From the NCBI GenBank assembly GCA_013397845.1, contig VZTG01001540.1, forward strand, positions 1,564,754 to 1,628,753: a stretch of DNA of 64,000 bases, read 5' to 3'. The stretch comes from Melanocharis versteri (lineage: Eukaryota > Chordata > Aves > Passeriformes > Melanocharitidae). The stretch's first letter is position 1; every line of letters begins with the position of its first letter. The position numbers were made by a program, and so were the translations under genes. Below are positions 48,253 through 59,884 of the stretch, in pieces. The notes beneath the pieces are model-generated. The model saw only the letters and a list, made by a program, of their open reading frames with translations. It had not been told where the DNA came from and ran no database searches.

Positions 48253-50741
48253 AATCTGAAGGTAACACTCTCACTGCTTGGACTGCTGTGAGTGCAAAAT
48301 AATCACAGATGGAAGTGCAACCTGAGTACACATTGTCTGTGATAATTCTTTATGACATGATGTACCTGACAGACCTAATGTCTACAGCACATTTGCTTCC
48401 CCCCCAACAACAGGATGAGTTTTGTGCTTTTTCATTCAACTCCTGATGCAGGTAACTGATTCAATAATCTCACACAAAAATGCAGACACTGCAAGCACAT
48501 TGCAACACATTGTTAAAAAATATGTTTATTTTGACAGGAGAGAAAGCAAAACTTAAATGAATTCTTCCTGTGCTTTTGGATGTCTGGATTATTTAATGTC
48601 AGGCAAAGCTATAAAGGATAAATTTCCTCAAACTTGAGGGAATAGCATTAGGGTTGTCCAGTTCTCTGTGCTCTGAAGCATTTGACATTTGTGAGATAAA
48701 ATGATTGTGACATCCTCAGCACCTTTTTGGCAGGTGATGACAATTCCATAGTAAGTAAAAACTTAGAAAAGTGAGAACTTAGAAAGAAATCCAAAACTTA
48801 TATCATAATCATGCAAGTAATACTGCTTCTTCCCTTGGTTGCTCTAAGATTGATACCATTTATAGAATATGTATAATTTTTGTTTTGAAAGTAGACAAAA
48901 CAGTCCAGGCTCTCTGTCATTGTCACAGGACAGAAAGATGGGATTATACGATATGAAAGGTGGTATTTCACATCCAGAGCTTAAAATTACTTCTAGCCAG
49001 TCTTGTGCTGTTTAATTGAGCCACGAGAGCAAAATCTTTTTAAGGTGGTTTGTTTTTCCTGTGCTGTAAGGCAATACTTTCCATACCCTTATTTTATAAT
49101 CACTGCTGCACACTGGAAGCAGCATGAAAAACTTTAAAAGTTCATGCCACTGTTTTTGTGACATTAGCTGAAAAAAGCATCAGAAAAGTTTTTATTCAAA
49201 CAAAGAATGATACAAATTATTAGACAGCCTCTCTAGTCTAGAAAACTCTACCCTGGGTGACTTTTATGTCCTTTACTGTTCTCTTTCTCCTACATGCTTT
49301 GGAATGATAAACAAAACAGGTAGAGCAGGTCCTTCTCATTACCTTTCAGATTCCCAGGCAAAGAAGATCCACACACAGTCCCAGCTTCCTTAAACACAAC
49401 CTACCTGCAGTTCTACCTGTTGTGTACCAGTGGAACACTGGATCCAGCATCCAAAAGTAGCCATAGGAGATGCCTCATAGAAAAGGCACTCAAGCTTCGC
49501 TGCCATCTGTGATCCACTCCCCTCCTGAGCTCACAGCATTCATGATCACTGAATTAGAGTAGTTGCTGTACAGCACATTCCCTTTAGTATGTGTTTATGG
49601 ACTGGTTGTCCCTGGTCCCTGGATGTCCCCATGGTTCCCCAAATAAATAATCTTCACACACAAACAGAGGTTTCCGTGATAGCCCCTTGACTGCAATCTC
49701 CACCAATTACTCTGAAGGCAAAACTATCCTTATCACAGCAGGAGCACTTCCCCTCCATCCTCCTGAAGCATGATATCAGTTGTTCTCACATGCCTGTCTC
49801 TAGTTCTCCGTGAAGGACTGCCTTGGCCTGTCCTGTGACTTTGCTCTCTGTTTGCCCACTACTGCAATCTCCCCTTGCACAGTGGCTGAAGAGGAGAGAC
49901 TTCAAAGAGATCAATCACATCTTCTGGCTTCCTGCTACTCTCTGTTTTACAAAAGACCTTGCACAGACAGGAACAACCTTGTGCTTTCAGGTTCCCAGGC
50001 CTTTTACCCCTCAAAAAAAAAAGCCCCACATCAGTGCTTGGTGGATGTGAATCAAAATATGCCAGCTAAGCAGCTTCTTCATGCCCATCTCTTAGTTCAT
50101 TTTCACTGCCTAGCCCTGAAGTCTACATATTTCAAATTAATCTTGAAGTCACATTAGTAGGATCTGAGATTACATTCTATTTCAGTTAAGTATATAACCA
50201 GTGTAGAAACAAAACAGCATGGGGCAGCTGCGACTCAAATAATTTGTCTCATCTAAACACAAGAAAGGCATTAAACGTAGACTTTTACCAAAGCAGACAG
50301 ACAGAATATTCAGAAGCCAAATGCTTAAAGAAAAAGAGAAACTGGCAAAAAAAGTAGGTCAATGAACTGTACAAATATGTAATAATACAATCTGCTTATG
50401 AATAATTTGTTACATTTCAATATTTCAATTCAATTTTAAATTTTCTCTGGTGATAAGCAACGTATTGGAATAAAAAAAAATTAGTTTTATGTATTTATTT
50501 CTCTAATGAGATGTTATACTAACATGGGTCTAGATATAGGCTACAGAAGGACAGAACACCCAGATGACCTTGGTAGGTCTGAATCCTCCCATTTGTTTCT
50601 GCTGCATCCTTTGGCATCACGAAGGACAATCATAGTTGTCTTACTCAAAGCACTTCCTTTTCTCTGGCTTTCAGGAATTTAGGAACTCATATCTATCCAG
50701 GATGGTATTCAAAACACTCTTTTCTTCACTTCCTCTACTCC
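48253..50741. other. Unique DNA, no gene seen
   Basis: A more GC-rich part at 49330-50100 holds two overlapping plus-strand frames of 75 and 115 codons (49810-50157) without recognisable content. Nothing else stands out. Confidence 0.5.
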
Positions 50742-50776
50742 TTTTTAGTTTAGTTTAGTTTTGTTTTGTTGTTTTG
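50742..50776. repeat. TTTAG/TTTTG low-complexity repeat
   Basis: 'ttttagtttagtttagtt' passing into 'ttgttttgttgttttg'. The TTTAG units resemble degenerate telomere-like repeats only superficially (vertebrate telomeres are TTAGGG). Confidence 0.8.
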
Positions 50777-53700
50777 CATCCATATAAAATACTCTTTACA
50801 AGCTCTTCACTGTACATCAGTGTTATATCTACCACTTCTTCATTAAGTTCTGAGCTCAACTGGCTTACAGACTTAGCCCCCATTACACATTTACTGAATT
50901 TTTAAGTGAAAAAGGCTTTGTTTGGTGTTGGAGGATGCGTCAGTGCACATCTGAATAGACATGCCAACTTTTTTCAAATCTTTATCCCCCCCATCTTCTT
51001 TTATGCAACGTCTTCAGAAACAAAAATAAGGGCATTTTAAAGGCTGCCTGTCATGACTATCCTGCTGATTCTGTTCTTGGCACATAAATGGTCTTTTTGT
51101 AATTCACACAAACATATAAACCTAACCTGTAAATAGAATCCCAAGTTAGCTGTCAATTTGAATGGTCAGAAGTTCAAGTCTGAAAAAGAAAAGTCTTCAG
51201 TGAAAAGTAGTATCAGGTAAAGGTTATGACTTGAAAGTAAATTTTCTGAAAGAGTATGATGAATAACTTCTTGCTTTACTAATTTCTCCAGGTAAAAGTG
51301 TAGATGTGATTGTAAGCACAGCACTTTTAAGCACAGTTCAAAAAAATTATTCTTTTCATTAATGTTCTACACCATATCAGAAGGCAGATATGAATATCCA
51401 TCTCCGTTTCCACAGACAAAGAAACCAGAGCTGAGGAGAATCGTTTCCCCTCCAGTCACATGGCAGAGCTATGTGAGGGTCAGGAACAGATGCTCTGTCC
51501 CCTGAATAGATGTCTTGTCCTCTGCCTGCTGTGTCATGTAGCTTGTCTGAGATATATTTGTATCGCTGCTGTAGAGCATGTGTGCTAGATCGGATGAACA
51601 CCTTTTTGCTTCAAAAGTGAATATTGGATTTTGCCATAAATGTCATATGAAAAGGTCTTTCCAAGCCAAAGGTATTTCTGAAGAAAGAGAAAAGAAAAAT
51701 ACTTGTTCTTTGAATAGTGGAGACTGATTTGAATCTGTTATGTTTTGTTGGTTTTTTTTCTAAGAGGAGAGCGAATATTTACTTGGACACAATCTTTATT
51801 TATTTGGTCTGTAAGGCCGAGGTGAAAAGCACTCAGCAATATAATCTGAAATAACTGAGTGAAACTATTGAGAACTTTCAAGTAACTCTTTTTAAACACT
51901 AGTGGCTTACTTTCATGCCCAGGCTTTCTGAAGTATTTACCTGGTAGTTTCATAGTACATTTTGGACCAGGTATCTTTTTTATTTCCTTCAAAAAACACT
52001 AAACAATGAATGCCTTCACCATATCACAGTCCATATAGGACAAAACGGTGATATGTATAGAGATACTGTCACTGAGGAACTTTTTGGTTTTATTTTGATT
52101 CAGTATCTCATATCTGTAAGATATATGCCATGCCCTGAACGGATGGTTTTAGAATTAGGTAAACAAAACCTAAAGACACTTTTCTTGGCTATGAAACAAT
52201 CAGTCAGAAAAAAAGTTTGAGGCTTGAGTAGATGAAGTGCTTGAACTGGCAACTTGTGTTGTTACTTCTGGAACAAACCTGGGCAGCAGGGAAGACTGGC
52301 TGTAATTAAAGGCATTACGTACTCTGACAAACAGGGCTGCATATATCATTACTAGCAGTTGCCTTTGAAAGGGTATCTATAGTGGAGAAGGCAGGGTAGA
52401 TTACTGTGGAGCCAGGAGGGTTTAACATTTGGCAGAGTAAGGGCCTAGTCTCCTAAAGGGGGCGAGATAGAGAATTTTTAATTTTGAACACATTTCTGAG
52501 TTTAAAATACATTACCTAATTTTAATTTTTTTAACACCATAGTTTCAGCTTCAGTGCTCATCAAGCTGAAAGTCTCCCAGGACTCAGGCTAATTGACAAA
52601 CAGCAAGGTTTTCCAGCTAAATATTGCAAGTGTATGCTGTCGAAAGCACTACACTTTTCAGTGTGAAACCAGAAATGGAAAAAAAAAATGGCTTTGCTAA
52701 TAGGCCACAAGCCCACATGTGCCCTTCCACCGCCACCTACAAATGTGGACAGATACTATTCCAAATCTTAGTCTTCCCGTTTTGTCTGCAACCCTTCTAG
52801 TTTCTCTAGCTGGCCAAAAGTGTCAGGCAGAGGCAAAATCCCAAGCTCTGATCTCTTTCTAGCCTTAAGGCCCTGTGCCCATCAAATTCATATTGAGAAG
52901 TATAAATATCCAATAATCCCAGCGTGGTAAAAGCTCTAGGAGCTTCTGCTAACACAAGCCCCTAAAACCTCTTTCATAGGATCTATGTTGCCTGTGTGTG
53001 AATACCTCTGAAACACCATGGACCCTCAGAAGAATTTTGTTAGCATAAAAAATTTAATGTTATAATAATAAATCACTAGCTTCAGAAAGGTTCAGCTCAT
53101 ACAGTGTGACAGATTTTTCCCTCTTTTAATATATTAACTAGATTAGTCTTGGTTTCTTTGGTGCTAAACAGCCATGGGGATATTTAGAAGTGTCCACACA
53201 CACGAAGACAAAGCTCTCTTGTATTTAAATCTCCTAGCAGAGCATCTTGGTACAAAAAACTTCAACAAACCATGGAAATGAACTTGGTCAGTGTTTCGTG
53301 TAGACACAAAGCCATCAACAGCAGTAGTCTGGAGCTGGATTTCTACTGGCATTATTTTCTTATCCATGAAGTTCAAACAGATATCTAAAGACAAGTATTG
53401 GATATGTGCCAGGGTAATAAAACAGTTCAACAGAGAATGAAGAGACATTGTGATATTAAATAAAGTCTGCATCACTCAGTGTTGCTCCCCTCATAAGGGA
53501 ATCAATCACACGTGCTTCCCTTGGCCTAATTTAACCCTAATGTTATGTTATTTTCCACGATAATACTTTAACATTTCCCTTCAGCTTCCCTGTGAAATGC
53601 TTGAACTCTTTAATAAACACTCAGTGGGAACTCATGTTAGAAAGCAAATAACAGTGAAGTCAAATTAAAAGCTTATTTATCCAGTCAAGTTTTAGGCTAT

Positions 53701-54841
53701 GAATAAAGCGTATAATATAGCTTAAAAAATTTGCTATCTTAAGCATTAGCTTGTCTTGGAACATTGTCTTGAGTCACTATTTGAACTTAATCTGAACTTC
53801 TAAAGATCATTTTGCTATAGATATAGTAAGTGATAACTCTTCATCACTTACAAAAGAAAACCCAGCTCTGGAGACCCTGAGATGAGTCTAACACGGTGAC
53901 TTAAGACATGAATTCTATCCAGCTAGACAGCTTCCTGTTCACTTCAGTAATCCTAGCCAATTAATGAGCTTTGACAGCACTGATTTTGTTACATTTTGCC
54001 ATCATTCTTACTACAAAAATCACTCTAGCAATGACAGAACCGTGCTATGCATTTGCACCAGACTGTGTTATGCTTATTTGTATTTGTAAACACAAACAGT
54101 GCCTGGGAGATGAAATAATGCCACAGTCAAGCCACAAGCACTTTCATCACAATTTCCTCAATGGAGGCCGGTTAAATCTAGGTAGTTCCTGCCAAATATT
54201 CCAAGGAATACTATAAAACATCTGGGGAAGAAAAAATCTGCAAATACCAAAGACAGACATACGTGAAGCAGATTAGTCCACCATGTGTTAGGGAGGACTG
54301 GTACGTTAACAATAAAGTGGACAAGTTTTCCCATCTTCTGCTACCTTGAGCTTCCCACGTAAGTTGTTTCATTCAGCTTGCAGAAAAGCATTTCTGGGAA
54401 GTTGCAGAATTATGTGGATGTCCAAATAAGGACTTTTTATTTTCTCTGAGTTGTACATGAAAATTTTCAGTGCTGTATGAAGTCGATGAAGAATAAGCTT
54501 GAACTTGTTAGTAGACAGAGGAGTTTGAAATCACAATAAAAACCCTAGATGAGTTGATGAGATCAGCAGTGAATGCTCTCAAGTTCAGCTTTTCACTTGT
54601 TATTGTACAACTGGAAGTAATGTTTGGATTCACGGTGCCAAAATTATTTAAATATTTTGAATTACAATTAAAGCATCTAAAAACCGTTATTTGATTTTTT
54701 AATTTGCATTTATCCATGAGACAAGACTGTCCTGATAATTATGCCCTTTTTGGATGCCAAGATTGTATTTTCCTCTCCAAAATGACATCAGATTATGTTC
54801 ACATACACAGAAGGCAGATTTTGGACACATTCCTAGCGGAC
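50777..54841. other. Unique DNA, no gene seen
   Basis: No repeat or gene recognised. A cluster of short A/T runs is present around 52500-52690. Confidence 0.5.
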
Positions 54842-54873
54842 TTTTTTTTTTTTTTTTTTTTTTTTCAGGTAAA
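54842..54873 (+). promoter_or_regulatory. Poly(T)-CAG|GTAAA element, recursive-splice-like
   Basis: 24 T (54842-54865), then CAG (54866-54868), then GTAAA (54869-54873). An ideal polypyrimidine tract plus acceptor AG is directly joined to a donor-like GTAAAA. This zero-length acceptor/donor juxtaposition is the hallmark of ratchet points used in recursive splicing of long introns. Position +5 is A instead of the preferred G, which weakens the donor. Requires that the window lies in a plus-strand intron, which is unproven. Confidence 0.2.
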
Positions 54874-55134
54874 ATGCCAAAGCTGTGTAACCGTATATAA
54901 ACTTAGATGGCCTTCCCAAAAGGAAGGGCACCTCCCATTGCAAGACCAGGATGTAGTCACTAGCTGTTGCTCAGAAAACTGTTCCAATTAAAACTGGAAT
55001 CATGTATGTCTTGGATTAATTTATAAATAATTTATAGGCATGACTCGGTTAACTGTTAACCAGCCTGCCACTTGAATTCTGTGCAATATGAATGGGTGAG
55101 GTTGTCCTTTCCTTTTTTGTTTTATTAATCTTCG

Positions 55135-55137
<3 letters not shown>
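54874..55137. other. Short unique spacer with palindrome
   Basis: Lies between the two long T tracts. It contains a direct duplication of 'taatttata' (near 55018-55037) and the HNF1-like palindrome listed separately. Confidence 0.5.
55047..55061. promoter_or_regulatory. Perfect HNF1-like palindrome
   Basis: 'ggttaactgttaacc' is a perfect inverted repeat of seven bases around one central base. It closely follows the HNF1 site GTTAATNATTAAC, with AAC in place of AAT in each half. Such symmetric sites bind POU-homeodomain dimers. Confidence 0.3.

Positions 55138-55167
<30 letters not shown>
55138..55167. repeat. Poly(T) tract of 30
   Basis: 30 uninterrupted T between 'cttcggcc' and 'atgaaatgatg'. 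It is the longest homopolymer of the window and lies only 272 bases after the T24 tract. Confidence 0.9.
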
Positions 55168-55170
<3 letters not shown>

Positions 55171-57846
55171 AAATGATGCCAAAAATCTGTTTGTTTAGCT
55201 GCTTGCATGATTTTTTAAAATTCCACTCAACAAACATTGCACATGGAAAACGTATAACATTGAAGACGATTGTAAAAACCCCATCTCGTCTGTTTTGTAG
55301 CTCTGTCACCATGTCTTGAACTTTCTGTTTAACTTGAAAATAAAGCATCTTTATCTGCTAACAGAGCTCCATTCCTCCCACTCTCCCAGGGGCTTATTCC
55401 TCAGCTTCCACTTTCAACGTCCAGAGTAAAAGAGAAATAATGGAATCCCTCCTCCCCGGTACAAAAGGCTTCCTCTCTTAGGTGTCTGTTCCCGTTTGCG
55501 TCAATATTCCAGATGGATAAAAAATGGAATTTATTTAACATAGCCCATCAAAATACCAGGCTGCTCAACAGAAGAAAGCATATACTGAGTCCATCCAAGA
55601 TGATCCAAAACTTCCTTCACCCCTTGTTCACTACTGAAATAGAGAATTAAGTAGCAACTATGTTTTTATAAGTTATTAACTTAGTTTTCTTTCAATAGGG
55701 TCTGTTTGAGACATTCTGAGTTGGCAGTTTCATCTGGAATCTTTCAACAATACCAAAACTCATTTCTAAGAGATGGGTGAGGGGACAGGGAACAGAACAT
55801 GCAGAGCTATTATTCCATCGAATTTCAAGGACCAGCTGTGACAGGAAAGGAAAGGGTGGGGACAGGATCAGTAAACAGTCTTTCATTTCTCCTGCAAATC
55901 AAAACACAATTAAAAGCAGAAAATAGAGCTGGTGAGAAAGGGGGAGGGGAGGCAAAGCAGAAACAGGAGAGGATACTACTAATAATTTTTTAAAGTATTA
56001 CTTAGAAAAAACTACAATGAAGACCTGAAATAGAGTTTAGGTAGAATTGGGAAAGAGAAGTGGTAACAATGAACAGACTTCACAAGATGAATAAAAGCTG
56101 GTAAAACAGGTGCTTTACATCCCTTGCCGAAATGGTCTCTACATTTTTGTGAGGAGCTGTTGTCCCTGCCCAAGATGCTGATTTGCCCTGGCCAGAGAAG
56201 AAGAGGGCAGGAGTGCATGTGGACCTGGCTGCTCCATCTCCTTCACCACAGCATCTCCTCAGATGTGGGGCCCAGCTGCTCCCCAGAAGGAAGGATTCAG
56301 ATGCAATTGGTCTCTATGTCCAGGGCAAGGGTGGCCTGAACTGAACCTGTGTTGTGCAATACGGAGTTATGGAATAGAAATATGAGAGCTCTGAGCAATG
56401 AAAGAGCTCATCAGTGATCTTTGTGGCCTGAACACACACCACAAGCATCCTCAAATCCTGAACAATGAGCAGCCTATTAGAGGATTAGCACCTTGTAAGC
56501 CCAAGGGACACTCATGCCTTTGCCTGGCTGGAGGTATCAGACAAAGAGAACAGTTCTTGTCAGTGAATGTAAAAGAAGACTCCAGCAAGTGCTTACTTCT
56601 TTTCTCGAACAGATCTTCTAGACTTAGCACACAGGAAAAATGTCTGTGATCACCATGGATGAGCCAAGCTCTGCTGTATCCTGTCCTGAAGAGCCATTTC
56701 AGCAAGAGAAGTGGGCACTGTGTTATGCTTTCTTTCCCTAACAAAGCTACTCAGGAACAGAGATGTGAACTGGCATCCAGGTGCTAGGCATCAAGGAGAG
56801 TCTGAGATTCAAAGAGTGGGGTTCAACACACAGAATCATCTGTGTTGACAATGCCCCAAGTTATGGTATCTTGCTAAGGGAAAAAAAACAGCTTAGGAAA
56901 GAAAATGAGAAAAGCTTAGCAAAGGAAATTCTACAAATAGGCATAACAGAGAATGCAAGGCAGATTTGTATTCCCTGTACTTTCTGTTTTAGTGTCATAA
57001 ACATTTACGTCCTTGACAGATTCCAAGTTAATTTACTAAAGCATCTGCCCAGAGTGGTGACGAAGTCATTTTCTTGATCTCTGTCTCTTGGCTAGTGGCT
57101 TTTGTTTCTAGAAGAGGAGCTGCACACAGTTTGGCCTGGGGGACTGGACACATCAGTGGGAAAAAGACCTCCTTACACAAAACAGTGGCTACTTTGAAGT
57201 GGTTCTTCATTCCTTCCACTGGAATTCTGTCCGGAGATGAATCTAGTGGGTGACACCAGCTGACCAACCATGCTTCAAGTGCACGGAAGTACACAGCAAA
57301 TTCCTGTGAGCCTGAGAGCTGAACTTGGAGAAACAGCTCATCTCTCCCTGAATTTTCTCTGTCCAAAACCTTTTTGCCAGTACCTAGCAAGGCTGTTCAC
57401 AAAATAATGGAAGAATTCAAAACTGTGGCTGTGTGAATAAGGTGAGAGTCAAGCAATTGGCACTGAGGAACCGGCATAGAGATAAACATCTACTTGCCAC
57501 TTTTGTGGAAGGGAATTAGAAGCTGATGTATCTGAATAGAAAACTTACCAGTCATATCCTTCATAACTCAGAGTTTAAAACTCAGTGCCAAGTGCTACGA
57601 CTCTGAGAAAGAGAAGCCACAGGGGTCTGTGATCTGCTGTCACTGTCTGCATGCTGGAAGCCCATCCATGTCACCCTGCTGTCCCCCAGCAGAGCCTAGG
57701 TACGTGTGCTTTGCTGAAACACCTCGCGCAGGACAGCAGGTTGTCTTCATCTGTTGACATGATGAGATGGAAAGCCTATCGCTTCTCTAGTACCTGATCT
57801 CAGTTGTTTCTACCACATTTCAAAAGACACGTGCCTCATTTCCTGG
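55168..57846. other. Unique DNA, no gene seen
   Basis: A GC-richer part at 56140-56340 and several 60-120-codon frames in antisense pairs. None has a recognisable domain, and no transposon was identified. Confidence 0.5.
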
Positions 57847-57879
57847 TTGAATTTGTCTTGAATTTGCCTTGAATTTGCC
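57847..57879. repeat. 11-bp tandem repeat, three copies
   Basis: 'ttgaatttgtc' is followed by two copies of 'ttgaatttgcc'. The degenerate continuation 'tttgacttg' suggests a fourth eroded unit. Confidence 0.85.
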
Positions 57880-58149
57880 TTTGACTTGAAAGCATTCTCT
57901 TTTTTCCTTCTAAAGAGCCTTTAAATATCTGCTGTTTTCTGAACATGCTTATGCACCAGTCAAGTCACCTCTAAAACTTACCGTATGCTGTAATTTTGTA
58001 CGTTTGTAACAACTGCATAAGCCCCTCATTGTACATGTTGAGAAAGAAAGAAAAACAATTGAAACAACAGCACTTGGACATTAGTGAGGAAGTGACTAGC
58101 TAATATTTTCTTTCATACAAAACCCTGATAACCTTAATGGGTAAGAATC

Positions 58150-58389
58150 ATGAGACTAGGGAATGAGAGGCTGCAGAGAAGCACTGTGGAAAGGGACCTG
58201 GGGGTCCTGGTCAATGGCAAGTTGAACATGAGCCAGCAGTGCCCTGGCAGCCAGGAGGGCCAACCCTGTCCTGGGGGGCATCAGGCACAGCATCCCCAGC
58301 CGGGCAAGGGAGGGGATTGTCCTGCTCTGTTCTGCACTGGGGCGGCCTCACCTCGAGTGCTGGGGGCAGATTTGGGCACCACAATGTAA
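58150..58389 (+). pseudogene. Remnant of CR1 ORF2 (reverse transcriptase protein) C-terminus
   Basis: The frame reads 'ERLQRSTVERDLGVLVNGKL' and then 'NMSQQC', the conserved region near the C-terminal end of CR1 ORF2 (typically '...ERDLGVLVD.KL..S.QC'). After 'MSQQC' the conserved residues expected next fall into other frames, and the frame stops after 80 codons. In CR1 the ORF2 protein is an endonuclease/reverse transcriptase; no catalytic part is present here. Dead fragment within the CR1 insertion. Confidence 0.8.
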
Positions 58390-58843
58390 CAAAGACATTA
58401 AACCATGAGAGAGTGTCCAAAGGAGGGCAACAAAAACGGAGAAGGGCCTTGAGGGGAAGCTGTGTGAGGAGCAGCTGAGGGCACTTGGTCTGTTCAGCCT
58501 GGAGAAGAGGAGACTGAGGGGAGACCTCACTGCAGTTACAGCTTCCTCATGAGGGGAAGAGGAGGGGCAGGCACTGATCTCTCCTCTGTGGTGACCAGTG
58601 ACAGGACACAAGGGAATGGCCTGAAGCTGAGTCAGGGGAGGGTTCTTCACCCAGAGCGTGGCTGGGCACTGAACAGGCTCCCCAAGGAAGTGGTCACAGA
58701 ACCAAGCCTGAGAGTTCAAGCACAACACCCTCAGGCACATCGTGTGATTCTTGGAGTGTCCTGTATAGGGCCAGGAGGTGGACTTGATGATCCTGATGGG
58801 TTCTTTCAGCTCAGCATACTCTATGTTTCTGTGATTCTATGAT
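58150..58843 (+). mobile_element. CR1 LINE, 5'-truncated, with ORF2 tail and full 3' UTR
   Basis: The best-preserved CR1 copy here. It starts inside ORF2, passes the ORF2 end, then shows the conserved UTR blocks 'ctgttcagcctggagaagag', 'gaggggaagaggaggggcag', 'agggttcttcacccagagcg', 'aagtggtcacagaaccaagc' and 'gtggacttgatgatcctgat'. It ends 'ctatgtttctgtgattctat'-like at 58843. Its high similarity to the consensus as I know it and its GC-richness against an AT-rich background mark it as a relatively young insertion. Confidence 0.95.
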
Positions 58844-59444
58844 AAATATCAGAAGGTTTCCTAACAATTTCTGAGATCTTCATTAATATGAAAGAACTTA
58901 GAAATGGTAACAAGATTACTCACTTATTATTTTCAAATTAAATGTATTTATCAGTTTTGTTATGAATCTCCTCATTCCTTTCAGGAAAAATGAAGAAAAA
59001 GAAAAGTTGGGTAAATAATATATCAATAAAAAGAATTATCTTTTCTGAAAACAACTTCCTATGAAGTTGAATTACAGAATCTTCCTTTACAGCCATAGAT
59101 CCATATTAGGACACTATTTCTATTCAGATACTTCTAATTGTCAGTTTTAATTGGCCTTAGGTAAATGCTGACCTCAGTTAAAACTATTGAATAAAGTACT
59201 CTGTTGGTTATATGGGCTGTTGGAACCTGAACTCAGCTCTGGACTGGAGTCTGGAGACTTGTAAACAAGTGTGAGACAAAGCTCTAAATTTAAATAAATT
59301 GGACAGAAGCACACAAAATGCAGAGATAAGCAGACTTCATGTGTGTCTTCTGAAACTTTAACTGTCCTAATGCTGTGTACTTTGCAAATGCCTCTTCCAC
59401 ATTACATCTCACAGACAGTTAAGTAACATTAAACTGTAATTGAA
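58844..59444. other. Unique AT-rich spacer between two CR1 copies
   Basis: No gene or repeat recognised. Confidence 0.6.
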
Positions 59445-59825
59445 AACGAATTTGGTTTGTTTAGTCTACAGAAGAGAAGCCTGAAGGAAGACCTGATAAC
59501 AGCCTATAAGTACAGAAAGGGCTGCAGCAAAGAGCAAAGGAATAATCTCTGCTTCATGTCCTTGGAAAGAGGACAAGAAGAAATACACTTGAATTACAGC
59601 TAGAGAAATTCAGGTTAGACATCAGAAAAACCCATTTATCTGCAAGAATCACTAGGCGTGGGAACAGATTGCCTTGGGTGATTGTGAAATCTCTGTCACT
59701 GTGAGCTTCTAAGGAGGAATTAGACAAATGTTTGCTAGGGGTGGCAAAGGCAGAGTTGAATTCTTGAGGCTGAATATAGACTATATAACCTCCACAAACC
59801 TCTGCCAACCGTATTTTCTATGTTT
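59445..59825 (+). mobile_element. Older CR1 LINE 3' portion
   Basis: The order 'tttggtttgtttagtctaca', 'gaagcctgaaggaagacctg', 'acagcctataagtacagaaa', 'aggttagacatcagaaaaac', 'gtgggaacagattgccttgg' and a degraded end 'gccaaccgtattttctatg' follows the CR1 3' region at considerable divergence. Clearly older than the copy at 58150 and probably of another CR1 subfamily. Confidence 0.8.
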
Positions 59826-59884
59826 TTTTCCTTTACTCTTCTCACTCAAATAAGGGAATTCTGCATATTTATAGAAACTCATCA

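Noticed and set aside
50742..50776. Interstitial telomere repeat
   Set aside because: Units are TTTAG/TTTTG rather than TTAGGG; plain low-complexity DNA.
58348..58740. 130-codon minus-strand ORF
   Set aside because: Antisense shadow of the CR1 insertion at 58150-58843; GC-rich and therefore stop-poor.
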